Assembly: GCF_900109945.1 (NCBI RefSeq)
Contig: NZ_FOBX01000009.1
Coordinates: 334,087 to 398,086 of the forward strand
Direction of reading: 5' to 3'
Length of the DNA: 64,000 nt
From: Bradyrhizobium sp. OK095
Lineage (GTDB): Bacteria; Pseudomonadota; Alphaproteobacteria; Rhizobiales; Xanthobacteraceae
Part shown: positions 42,928-49,869 of the stretch, piece by piece
Layout of the letters: the number at the start of each line of letters is the position of its first letter
How positions within the stretch are numbered: position 1 is the stretch's first letter
Notes under the pieces: generated by a model
The model's input: only the letters and a program-made list of their open reading frames with translations
What the model was told of the DNA's origin: nothing
Database searches by the model: none
Position numbers and translations under genes: made by a program

Positions 42928-44067
42928 TCAGGTGGTCCGGCCAAGCTGGGCGTGGCGGCTATAATGATGCGCGCTGCCGCCGAACAGCGTGTCGAAGGCG
43001 ACGAGCCGCTTGAAATAGGAGCCGACCTCAAGCTCCTCGGTGACGCCCATGCCGCCATGCAGCTGGATCGACTGTTCGCCGACGAAGCGCGCGCATTTTC
43101 CGATTTTTGCCTTCGCGCCCGACGCTGCTCGCGCGCGTTCGACCGGCGCGCTGTCGGCCTTCAGAGCGGCCCGCAGCGCCATCGAGCGCGACTCGTCGAC
43201 CTGCATCGCCATATCGGCGAGGCGGTGGCGGACCACCTGGTTGGCCGAGAGCGGGCGGCCGAACTGTTTTCGGATCTTGGTGTACTCAAGCGTGGTGTCG
43301 AGCAGTGTCTGCATGATGCCGACGGCTTCTGCACCGAGTGCAGCCATAGCGCGGTCGACAGCCCATTCGATCGTGGACACTGCGTCGTGGCCGTCGCCGA
43401 GCATGGCGTCCTCCGGCAGCTCCACGCCTGATAGTTCGATGTTGCAGGCCCGTCCGCCGCCCAGGCGTTCATAGTCGCTGATCGCAACGCTCGGCGTCTT
43501 CACCGGCACCAGAAACAGGCCGATCCGTCCCGACGGCCCCTGATGATCATGAATATGTGCGGAGACGATGATCTCGTCGGCGGCATGGCCGTCAAGCACC
43601 GTGATCTTGCTGCCGGCAAGGCGCCATCCTTGCGCCGTCTTATGCGCGGTGGTCGCGACCTTGGCGAGATCGAACCGCGCCGCGCGCTCGGAATGCGCAA
43701 GTGCGAGTTTCAGCGATCCGTCCGCGATCTTCGGCAGCCGCGCCTGCTTCTGCGCCGTGCTGCCGCACTTCTCGATCAGCCCAGCACCCAGTACGACCGT
43801 CGCGATATACGGCTCCGACACCAGCCCGCGGCCAAACGCTTCCATCAAAATGCCGATCTCGACCGCACCGCCGCCGAGCCCGTCAAATTCCTCCGGGATC
43901 GGCAGCGCCAGCCAGCCGAGCTCGGCGAATTGTTTCCACACCGCCGGACTGAAACCGAGCGGATCCTTCGCCATCTTGCGGCGGTGGTCGGCATCGTAGC
44001 TTCCGGCCACGAAGCGTTCCGCGCTCTCGCGCAGCAGCCGTTGCTCGTCACTGAGATTGAGATCCAT
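42928..44067 (-). CDS. Acyl-CoA dehydrogenase, divergent paralogue
   Basis: A 379-residue member of the same family with weaker motifs: LSDEQRLLRESAERFV at the start, PEEFDGLGGGAVEIG, HSERAARFDLAKVATTA in place of the usual SEPG.GSD, and LHGGMGVTEELEVGSYFKRL at the end. Loss of the strict SEPGAGSD pattern is typical of the non-catalytic-like partner in heteromeric acyl-CoA dehydrogenases. It is the middle gene of a three-gene unit: 3 bases after the crotonase stop and 15 bases before the other dehydrogenase. Confidence 0.87.
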   Translation of the reverse strand: MDLNLSDEQRLLRESAERFVAGSYDADHRRKMAKDPLGFSPAVWKQFAELGWLALPIPEEFDGLGGGAVEIGILMEAFGRGLVSEPYIATVVLGAGLIEKCGSTAQKQARLPKIADGSLKLALAHSERAARFDLAKVATTAHKTAQGWRLAGSKITVLDGHAADEIIVSAHIHDHQGPSGRIGLFLVPVKTPSVAISDYERLGGGRACNIELSGVELPEDAMLGDGHDAVSTIEWAVDRAMAALGAEAVGIMQTLLDTTLEYTKIRKQFGRPLSANQVVRHRLADMAMQVDESRSMALRAALKADSAPVERARAASGAKAKIGKCARFVGEQSIQLHGGMGVTEELEVGSYFKRLVAFDTLFGGSAHHYSRHAQLGRTT

Positions 44068-44070
44068 GTT

Positions 44071-44925
44071 CTACTCCGCGGCCGCCGGCGGCTTGCGCAC
44101 GGAGGGATGCAGCCCGGATGGATCGACCACCATGCCGAACTCCTGAAGATTGTGGGCGTGACAGAGCTGATGCAGCGCAAAGGCCTGATCGATCGCGGCC
44201 GGCTGGCCCATCACGTCGACCGAACGGTTCACCGCCTCCTTGGTCAGTTTTAGCGCAAACGACGGCTTTGATGCGATTTTGCGCGCCAGCTCCAGTACGC
44301 GCGCTGAAAGCTCCGCGCGCGGTACGACGCGATTGACCATGCCGAGTTGATGCGCCTCTTGCGCACTCCAGCTGTCGGCCGTGAACAAGAATTCCTTGGC
44401 CTTGCGCGGCCCGAGCTCCCAGGGATGCACGAACCATTCGACGCCGCAGACGCCCATGGTGACGACGGGATCGCAGAACTGCGCATCGTCGCTGGCGACG
44501 ATGAGGTCGCAGGCCCAGGCCAGCATCAGACCGCCAGCGATGCACTTGCCGTGCACCTCGGCGATGACAGGCTTCGCCAGATTGCGCCAACGCCGCGTGA
44601 TCTGGAGATAGATTTCCTGCTCGCGCGCGAAGCGGCCGTGGGCATTGGCTTCGGCAAAACCGCCCCAATTTCCAATCGGCGGAAAATCGGTGCCCGCGGT
44701 ATTTTTGCCGCCGGGGCGCAGGTCATGACCCGAGGAGAAATGCGGCCCATTGCCGGCGAGGATGATGACCTTGACCGCATCGTCCTGCACCGCCTCATCG
44801 AAGGCGGCGTTGAGATCGTAGGTCATTTGCAGGTTCTGTGCGTTGCGCGCCTCGGGCCGGTTCATCACGACCCGGGCAATCGTCGGCTCCGGCCGTTCCA
44901 CGAGGATGGTCTCGAACGAGGACAT
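44071..44925 (-). CDS. Crotonase-fold protein lacking both hydratase glutamates
   Basis: A 284-residue enoyl-CoA hydratase/isomerase family member and first gene of the acyl-CoA dehydrogenase operon. The oxyanion-hole region is present (FSSGHDLRPGG; AGGLMLAWACDLIV), but the two catalytic Glu of classical hydratases are replaced: position CEL reads LML (M134) and QPEI reads DPVV (V154). It is therefore unlikely to be a simple enoyl-CoA hydratase; other crotonase activities (hydrolase, isomerase, lyase) are possible. GAGGGG precedes the ATG read from 44925; a longer reading adds 22 unlikely residues. Confidence 0.85.
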   Translation of the reverse strand: MSSFETILVERPEPTIARVVMNRPEARNAQNLQMTYDLNAAFDEAVQDDAVKVIILAGNGPHFSSGHDLRPGGKNTAGTDFPPIGNWGGFAEANAHGRFAREQEIYLQITRRWRNLAKPVIAEVHGKCIAGGLMLAWACDLIVASDDAQFCDPVVTMGVCGVEWFVHPWELGPRKAKEFLFTADSWSAQEAHQLGMVNRVVPRAELSARVLELARKIASKPSFALKLTKEAVNRSVDVMGQPAAIDQAFALHQLCHAHNLQEFGMVVDPSGLHPSVRKPPAAAE

Positions 44926-45029
44926 CGCGTTCCCCTCAGCGTTTCCGTTCTTATTTTGCTTGAGTTGACTATGTCGGCCAGGGATAGGCAAGAGGCTTGC
45001 GTCAGCCGGCTGCTTTTCGCGCCGCCAGT

Positions 45030-45050
45030 GCGAGACGTCTGGCGTCTCGC
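45030..45050. other. Hairpin ahead of lemA
   Basis: GCGAGACG-TCTGG-CGTCTCGC is a perfect 8-base stem with a 5-base loop in the divergent region between the crotonase operon and lemA. It lies about 47 bases before ATG 45097 and may sit in the lemA leader. No T-run follows on either strand. Confidence 0.4.
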
Positions 45051-45096
45051 ATGTGCAATCTGGTAGTTTGCGCCCGATTCCACCGGGAGAAATTTG

Positions 45097-45705
45097 ATGC
45101 GCAAGATCCTGACCGTGCTGGCGGCGCTGGCCTCGCTCAGCCTGACCAATTGCGGCTACAACGCGATCCAGGGCGAGGACGAGCAGATCAAGGCCAACTG
45201 GTCCGAGGTCGTGAACCAGTATCAGCGCCGCGCCGATCTCGTGCCCAACCTCGTCAACTCGGTGAAGGGCTTTGCGCAGCAGGAGAAGGACGTGCTGCTT
45301 GGGGTCACCAATGCGCGCGCCAAGGTCGGCAGCATCCAGGCGACGCCGGAGGTGCTGAACGATCCCGCGGCCTTCCAGAAGTTCCAGGCCGCCCAGGGCG
45401 AGCTGTCCGGTGCGCTGTCGCGCCTTCTGGTCGTCACCGAGAATTATCCGCAGCTCAAGTCGGATGCCCTGTTCAAGGATTTGATGTCGCAGCTCGAGGG
45501 CACCGAGAACCGCATCACGGTGGCGCGCAAGCGCTACATCGAGGCGGTGCAGGCGTATAACGTCACCATCCGCTCGTTCCCGAGCAACCTCACCGCGATG
45601 ATGTTCGGCTACAAGGAGAAGCCGAATTTCTCGGTCGAGAACGAGAAGGAAATCTCGACCGCGCCGAAGGTCGATTTCAATCCGGCCCCTGCGCCGTCGA
45701 AGTAA
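45097..45705 (+). CDS. LemA family protein
   Basis: A 202-residue LemA protein. The N-terminal hydrophobic segment ends in a lipobox-like LTNC, so it may be a lipoprotein or a single-pass membrane protein; the rest is helical coiled-coil (VNQYQRRADLVPNLVNSVKG, the family hallmark, near residues 38-57). LemA proteins commonly occur with TPM-domain proteins, as here, in envelope-linked units of unknown mechanism. ATG 45097 follows GGGAGA; a TTG directly before it is ignored. The downstream TPM gene is separated by a palindromic repeat. Confidence 0.88.
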   Translation: MRKILTVLAALASLSLTNCGYNAIQGEDEQIKANWSEVVNQYQRRADLVPNLVNSVKGFAQQEKDVLLGVTNARAKVGSIQATPEVLNDPAAFQKFQAAQGELSGALSRLLVVTENYPQLKSDALFKDLMSQLEGTENRITVARKRYIEAVQAYNVTIRSFPSNLTAMMFGYKEKPNFSVENEKEISTAPKVDFNPAPAPSK

Positions 45706-45741
45706 GTGCGTCTGGCCCCCATGCGCGTCCCACCCACCACT

Positions 45742-45842
45742 GTCATTCCCCGCGAAAGCGGGGAATCCAGTACGCCGCGGCCTCTCCGCATCTCGCAGGC
45801 GTCTCTGGAATACTGGATCGCCCGGTCAAGCCGGGCGATGAC
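45742..45842. repeat. Palindromic repeat between lemA and TPM gene
   Basis: Left part GTCATTCCCCGCGAAAGCGG GGAATCCAG, right part CTGGATCGCCCGGTCAAGCC GGGCGATGAC. The inner hairpins CCCCGCGAAAGCGGGG and GCCCGGTCAAGCCGGGC are strong. The right end covers the likely start codon of the TPM-domain gene (ATG 45838-45840). Confidence 0.75.
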
Positions 45843-46707
45843 ACTGAGTGTGTGGCTCGTAGTAGCCCTCTTCTTCGCCTTCCCCGCGTTTGCCGACGTC
45901 GCCGTCCCGCAACTCACCGGCCGCGTGGTCGACCAGACCGGCACGCTCGCCAGCGGCGACATTGCCGCGCTCACGCAAAAGCTGCGTGACTTCGAGACGC
46001 GCAAGGGCAGCCAGATCGCCGTGCTGATCGTTCCGACCACGCAGCCGGAGACGATCGAGCAGTTCTCGATCCGCGTTGCGGAGGCCTGGAAGATCGGGCG
46101 CAAGAAGGTCGACGACGGTGCGATCCTTGTCGTCGCCAAGAACGACCATCATTTGCGCATCGAGGTCGGCTACGGCCTCGAAGGCGCGCTCACCGACGTC
46201 ACCTCGCGCCGGATCATCGACGAGGTCATCACGCCGAAATTCAGGGACGGCGATTTCGCCGGCGGCATTTCGGCCGGCGTTGACCGGATCATCCGCATCG
46301 TCGACGGCGAACCGCTGCCGGTGCCCTCGCGCAGCGTGAATTTCGGCAATCTGGACGACATTGGCCCGCTCGTTCCGGTCACGCTGTTCGGCTCCCTCGT
46401 CATCGGCGGCTTCCTGCGCGCACTGCTGGGAAGATTGCTGGGCTCGGTCGCGACCGGCGGCCTGATCGCCGTCCTGGCTTTGCTGTTGATCGGGTCGGCC
46501 GGTCTCGCCTTGTTCGCCGGAGCCATCGGCTTTGTCCTCGCCTTCATCGCCGATCTGTTTCCGGCGTCGACGGGACGATCGGGCGGCGGTTCGTGGTCGA
46601 GCGGCTCCTCGTCCGGCGGCTGGAGCAGCGGCTCGTCCAGCGACAGCGGCAGTTTTAGCGGCGGTGGCGGCAGCTTTGGTGGCGGCGGCGCCTCGGGGAG
46701 CTGGTAG
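45838..46707 (+). CDS. TPM-domain membrane protein (YgcG-like)
   Basis: A 289-residue protein: signal or anchor segment (SVWLVVALFFAFPAFADVAV), TPM domain about residues 20-150 (LTGRVVDQTGTLASGDIAAL, then LIVPTTQPETIEQFS and HHLRIEVGYGLEGALTD), a hydrophobic pair near 180-235, and a Ser/Gly-rich tail ending GGGSFGGGGASGSW. It is the middle gene of a LemA-TPM-TPM unit. The frame is open back to a GTG directly after the lemA stop (45706), crossing a palindromic repeat. ATG 45838 is chosen because it starts the leader; the ATG is the last part of that repeat. Confidence 0.78.
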   Translation: MTLSVWLVVALFFAFPAFADVAVPQLTGRVVDQTGTLASGDIAALTQKLRDFETRKGSQIAVLIVPTTQPETIEQFSIRVAEAWKIGRKKVDDGAILVVAKNDHHLRIEVGYGLEGALTDVTSRRIIDEVITPKFRDGDFAGGISAGVDRIIRIVDGEPLPVPSRSVNFGNLDDIGPLVPVTLFGSLVIGGFLRALLGRLLGSVATGGLIAVLALLLIGSAGLALFAGAIGFVLAFIADLFPASTGRSGGGSWSSGSSSGGWSSGSSSDSGSFSGGGGSFGGGGASGSW

Positions 46708-46709
46708 TC

Positions 46710-47207
46710 ATGAGCATCGGGCGCATCAGTCGGCATCTGCTGCAACATCATTGGCGCGCAAAGCGCGTGTTTCCGCAAGGCGTGCTTGACCGCATCGAGC
46801 AGGCGATCCGGCAAAGCGAGGCCACGCATTCCGGCCAGGTCCGCTTCGTCGTCGAAGGCGCGCTCGACGGCCGTCCGCTGTTTAGCAATCAGCAAGCCCG
46901 CGAGCGCGCGCTCGACATGTTCGCGCATTTGCGGATGTGGGACACCGCGCACAACAACGGCGTCCTGATCTATCTCCTGCTCGCCGACCGCGACGTCGAG
47001 ATCATCGCCGACCGCGGCATCGATGCGAAGGTGGGCGCCGCAGGTTGGGAGACCATTTGCCGTGCGATGGAGGCGGAGTTCGGCTCAGGCCAGTTCGAAC
47101 GCGGCGTGATCGGCGGTATCGCGGCGGTGTCGCGCGAGCTGGCAAAGCATTTTCCGCCGGGCGGCCCGCACCCGAACGAGCTGCCGGATGCGCCGGTGGT
47201 GATGTAA
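46710..47207 (+). CDS. TPM-domain protein, second copy
   Basis: A 165-residue soluble protein of the TPM fold (SEATHSGQVRFVVEGALDG, then DTAHNNGVLIYLLLADRDVE and IADRGIDAKVGAAGW), with no signal peptide or tail, starting 2 bases after the stop of the membrane-bound TPM gene. Acts presumably with LemA and the first TPM protein; no catalytic residues are established for the family. Confidence 0.85.
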   Translation: MSIGRISRHLLQHHWRAKRVFPQGVLDRIEQAIRQSEATHSGQVRFVVEGALDGRPLFSNQQARERALDMFAHLRMWDTAHNNGVLIYLLLADRDVEIIADRGIDAKVGAAGWETICRAMEAEFGSGQFERGVIGGIAAVSRELAKHFPPGGPHPNELPDAPVVM

Positions 47208-47230
47208 GCGCAGGTGCGCCTACAAATTCC

Positions 47231-47315
47231 GTCATTGCGAGCGCAGCGAAGCAATCCAGACTACCCCCGCGGAAAGATTCCTGGATTGCTTCGTCGCTTC
47301 GCTCCTCGCAATGAC
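47231..47315. repeat. Palindromic repeat of the GTCATTGCGAG type
   Basis: Arms GTCATTGCGAGCGCAGCGAA GCAATCCAG and CTGGATTGCTTCGTCGCTTC GCTCCTCGCAATGAC, almost perfect inverted copies, enclose about 18 bases. It separates the TPM operon from the convergent metallo-hydrolase gene. A sister element is at 52449-52527. Confidence 0.8.
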
Positions 47316-47318
47316 GAA

Positions 47319-48131
47319 TCAATCATCCAGCTTGTTCAAATCCCTTACGGACTGCATGATCGGCTCGAAGTTCGAGCGCGCATCGAGTGCGTCGAACAAT
47401 TGCGCGGTGTCCTCCAGCAGGCCATGCGACCTTGCGATCGCAATGCGGACGTCTTCCTGCGGCGTGTCCGACAACCGTCCGTGGCCTGACAGCAGGATTT
47501 TCGAGTCCAGCCCCTTCAGCCGCTCCAGCGACTGGATGTAATCGGAAATACTCCCCGAGCCGAACACGCCCCCCATCACGCCGCCGGGCATCAGGGTGTC
47601 GGCGGCGAACAGCAGGCCCTTGTCCTGCTCGAACAGCGTGATGCAGGCCGAGGTGTGGCCCGGGGTGTACATCACGTTGAGACGGAAATTGCCGAGATCG
47701 ATCAGATTGCCTTCCTCGAGCCAGATGTCGATGTTGACGGGCACGTTCGGCTCGTTGAACATTTTTCGCAGCATCGAGAAATCGTCGCGCAGCATGATCT
47801 TGTTGGCGGCGAGGCGATGGGCGGCGACGAAGGTGCGGCGCTCGTTGAAGTGCCAGGCGGCGCCGATATGGTCGAGATGCTCGTGGCTCAGCACCACCAT
47901 GTCGATTTTCTCCGGCGGGCAGCCTGCGAAAGTCAGGCACTCGACCATTGCCGGATAATTGGACGACAGTCCGACGTCGATCAGGATGGTGCGCGCCGAG
48001 CCGCGCACGAGATAGGCGTTGGCGGCGCGATTGGCGAAGCGGAGCTGGAAGACGTCGTCCGCGGCCTGGATCAGCGAACAAATGTCGTTCTTCATCAGGA
48101 TCGGAAACGAAGTGGGCTTGCGCTCGCTCAT
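47319..48131 (-). CDS. MBL-fold metallo-hydrolase
   Basis: A 270-residue metallo-beta-lactamase-fold protein. The two-metal motif is intact (SHEHLDHIG: H83, H85, D87, H88), with later ligands in YTPGHTSACI and FAADTLMPGG. Family members hydrolyse thioesters, lactones or phosphodiesters; there is no specific clue, except that the gene's first codon overlaps the stop of a stand-alone cyclic-nucleotide-binding protein (48128-48499), implying a functional pair. No signal peptide. Confidence 0.88.
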   Translation of the reverse strand: MSERKPTSFPILMKNDICSLIQAADDVFQLRFANRAANAYLVRGSARTILIDVGLSSNYPAMVECLTFAGCPPEKIDMVVLSHEHLDHIGAAWHFNERRTFVAAHRLAANKIMLRDDFSMLRKMFNEPNVPVNIDIWLEEGNLIDLGNFRLNVMYTPGHTSACITLFEQDKGLLFAADTLMPGGVMGGVFGSGSISDYIQSLERLKGLDSKILLSGHGRLSDTPQEDVRIAIARSHGLLEDTAQLFDALDARSNFEPIMQSVRDLNKLDD

Positions 48132-48499
48132 GACTGTGCCGCCCCATAGGTGACGGCGTTGGATACGCGCAGCCGCTTGGAAAGCGCGTCCATCACCATC
48201 AGCGCGAACGCCGGCTGCTGGCTGACGAGATAGACGAAACGGGCGTGGTTGATCCGCATCACCTTGGTGTTCGGCGCCGATGCGATCGCGGTTGCCGAGC
48301 GCGCCGAGCCGTCGATCACGGCCATCTCGCCGAAGAACTCGCCCTTGCCGAGCTTGATGATGCTGGTCTTGCTGGCGCCGTTCATCTTGGCGATCTCGAC
48401 CTCGCCGTCGAGCACGACGAACAGCTCGCGGCCGGTCGAGCCCTCCTCGAAGATGACGTCATCGACACCAAACGCGTTGATGCATTTCTCGATCGTCAT
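48128..48499 (-). CDS. Stand-alone cyclic-nucleotide-binding domain protein
   Basis: A 123-residue protein that is essentially one CNB domain: VIFEEGSTGRELFVVLDGEV at 15-34, then the phosphate-binding cassette GEFFGEMAVIDGSARSATA around residues 52-70. It keeps the conserved Gly-Glu and Ser-Ala-Arg/Ser-Ala-Thr pattern seen in cAMP-binding members, but there is no HTH as in Crp/Fnr and no enzymatic domain. It may act by protein contact. Its end overlaps the MBL-fold gene by four bases. The window also encodes an adenylate cyclase (62001-63734), about 13 kb away. Confidence 0.85.
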   Translation of the reverse strand: MTIEKCINAFGVDDVIFEEGSTGRELFVVLDGEVEIAKMNGASKTSIIKLGKGEFFGEMAVIDGSARSATAIASAPNTKVMRINHARFVYLVSQQPAFALMVMDALSKRLRVSNAVTYGAAQS

Positions 48500-48559
48500 G
48501 ACACCCCCAATAAGGCCTTCTGGCTGACGGGATAGGCCATGTTAGCCGGGGAACCATGA

Positions 48560-48582
48560 CGGGCAAACAACCCGTTTGCCCG
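48560..48582. other. Hairpin in divergent promoter region
   Basis: CGGGCAAAC-AACCC-GTTTGCCCG is a perfect 9-base stem with a 5-base loop between the CNB gene (minus, start 48499) and the gene at 48769 (plus). It may be an operator or leader structure; no terminator T-run is present. Confidence 0.4.
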
Positions 48583-48768
48583 GGCAGGCGCCTACCGCAG
48601 GGCAGCATCGGCTGACAATTTGTTGCACGCCGCCACGCCGGTTCCACTTTCCCGACCCAATTCGGCCTCGGACGAGTTCCTAAAATTTCGGTAAGCGGGT
48701 CCCGAGGTAAGGATTTCGCAAGCAATGAAAGTTACCAAAAAGTCAACCGAGACTGGAGTATTTGAGCC

Positions 48769-49776
48769 GTGAGCGAACCAATGACTGAGCAGGATACTGG
48801 CGTCGTTGAAGCCGCCGCGACCGCGCCACAGGCCGTCGAGGCCGCCGGCATCGAGGCCCCCTCGATTGCCCCCGACCACGAGACGATGCCCAAACCTGAG
48901 CCGGTGAAAGCAGAGGCCCCCAAGGTCGAGCCGCCCCCGATTGCGGTGCCCAAGCTCGAAACCAAGGCCGAAACCAAGGCCGAAACCAAGGCCGAGACCA
49001 AGCCCGAGCCGAAGCTCGGCAAGCTCATCGTCATGGCGCCGTCGGAGCGCTCCTGGGATCGCGAGGAGTTTGCCCCGCATGTGAAGGCGGAGGAGCCGCG
49101 CGAGACCGGCGGCAAGCGCCGCTTGTCGGCGATGGCCGCGGTGGTGGCGATCGCGGTGAGCGTCGGTGCGATCAGCGGTGCGCTTGCGACCGCGGGCATG
49201 ATGCACTTTGCCGCCCCGGCTGCCGCGCCGGCACAGGTCGCCGATACCAGCGCGCTGGACGCCTCCGTCGCCCGGATCGATGCCGATCTGGTCGCGCTGA
49301 AGGCGAACGTCGAGCACACCTCCAAGACCGGGCTCAGCCAGTCCAACCGCGCCAACGACCGTCTCGACAAGCTCGAGAAGGCGCAGGCCGAGCCGATGGC
49401 CAAAATCGCAAAGCTGTCCGAGAGCGTCGACAAGCTCCGGGCCACGCCGCCCGCCGCCCCCGTGCAGGCCGCGGCAGCCCCCGCGCCCGCGAAGGAGACC
49501 ACCGGCTCGATCGCACCGACCCAGGTTGCGACCGCTGCTGCCGCACCGGCTCCCGCGCCCGCCGCGCCCAAGACCGAAATCGGCCGCCTGCCGAAGATCG
49601 AAGGCTGGAGGCTGCGCAGCGCCGCCAATGGCGGTGCGCTGATCGAGGGCCGCGACGGCCTCTACGAGGTCTATCCCGGCGACCCCATCCCCGGCATTGG
49701 CCGCGTCGATGCGATCCGCCGCCAGGACGGCCGCATGGTCGTTGTCACCAGCAAGGGTTTGATCGACTCGCGCTGA
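48769..49776 (+). CDS. Single-pass membrane protein with acidic/basic repeats, unknown function
   Basis: A 335-residue protein. N-terminal 118 residues are cytoplasmic, Pro/Ala/Glu-rich and include four tandem ETKA/ETKP units (residues 64-79, encoded by 48958-49005). One membrane helix follows (about 119-145). The periplasmic part has a coiled-coil-like helix (about 150-215), a Pro/Ala linker, and a compact C-terminal domain (IGRLPKIEGWRLRSAANGGA, ending near the C-terminus, about 265-335) resembling small SH3-like exported domains. I recognise no family. GTG 48769 with GGAG 12 bases upstream; ATG 48781 is an alternative start. Confidence 0.72.
   Translation: MSEPMTEQDTGVVEAAATAPQAVEAAGIEAPSIAPDHETMPKPEPVKAEAPKVEPPPIAVPKLETKAETKAETKAETKPEPKLGKLIVMAPSERSWDREEFAPHVKAEEPRETGGKRRLSAMAAVVAIAVSVGAISGALATAGMMHFAAPAAAPAQVADTSALDASVARIDADLVALKANVEHTSKTGLSQSNRANDRLDKLEKAQAEPMAKIAKLSESVDKLRATPPAAPVQAAAAPAPAKETTGSIAPTQVATAAAAPAPAPAAPKTEIGRLPKIEGWRLRSAANGGALIEGRDGLYEVYPGDPIPGIGRVDAIRRQDGRMVVVTSKGLIDSR
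48958..49005 (+). repeat. Four 12-base tandem repeats inside a coding sequence
   Basis: The unit GAAACCAAGGCC is repeated four times (last copy slightly changed to GAGACCAAGCCC), coding for the ETKA/ETKP repeats of the surrounding membrane protein. Such in-frame repeats can change copy number by slippage. Confidence 0.8.
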
Positions 49777-49800
49777 GCGGCTCATATCCGACTTCCGAAG

Positions 49801-49832
49801 AGGCGCTTCACCACCATGTGAAGCGCCTTTTT
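49801..49832 (+). terminator. Intrinsic terminator
   Basis: AGGCGCTTCAC-CACCAT-GTGAAGCGCCT (11-base stem, 6-base loop) followed by TTTT. It lies 25 bases after the stop of the membrane protein gene (49776). It is the clearest rho-independent terminator in the window. Confidence 0.85.
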
Positions 49833-49869
49833 GCTTGAATAGGTGTCGCCGCGCGGTGTTACTGAAGGC

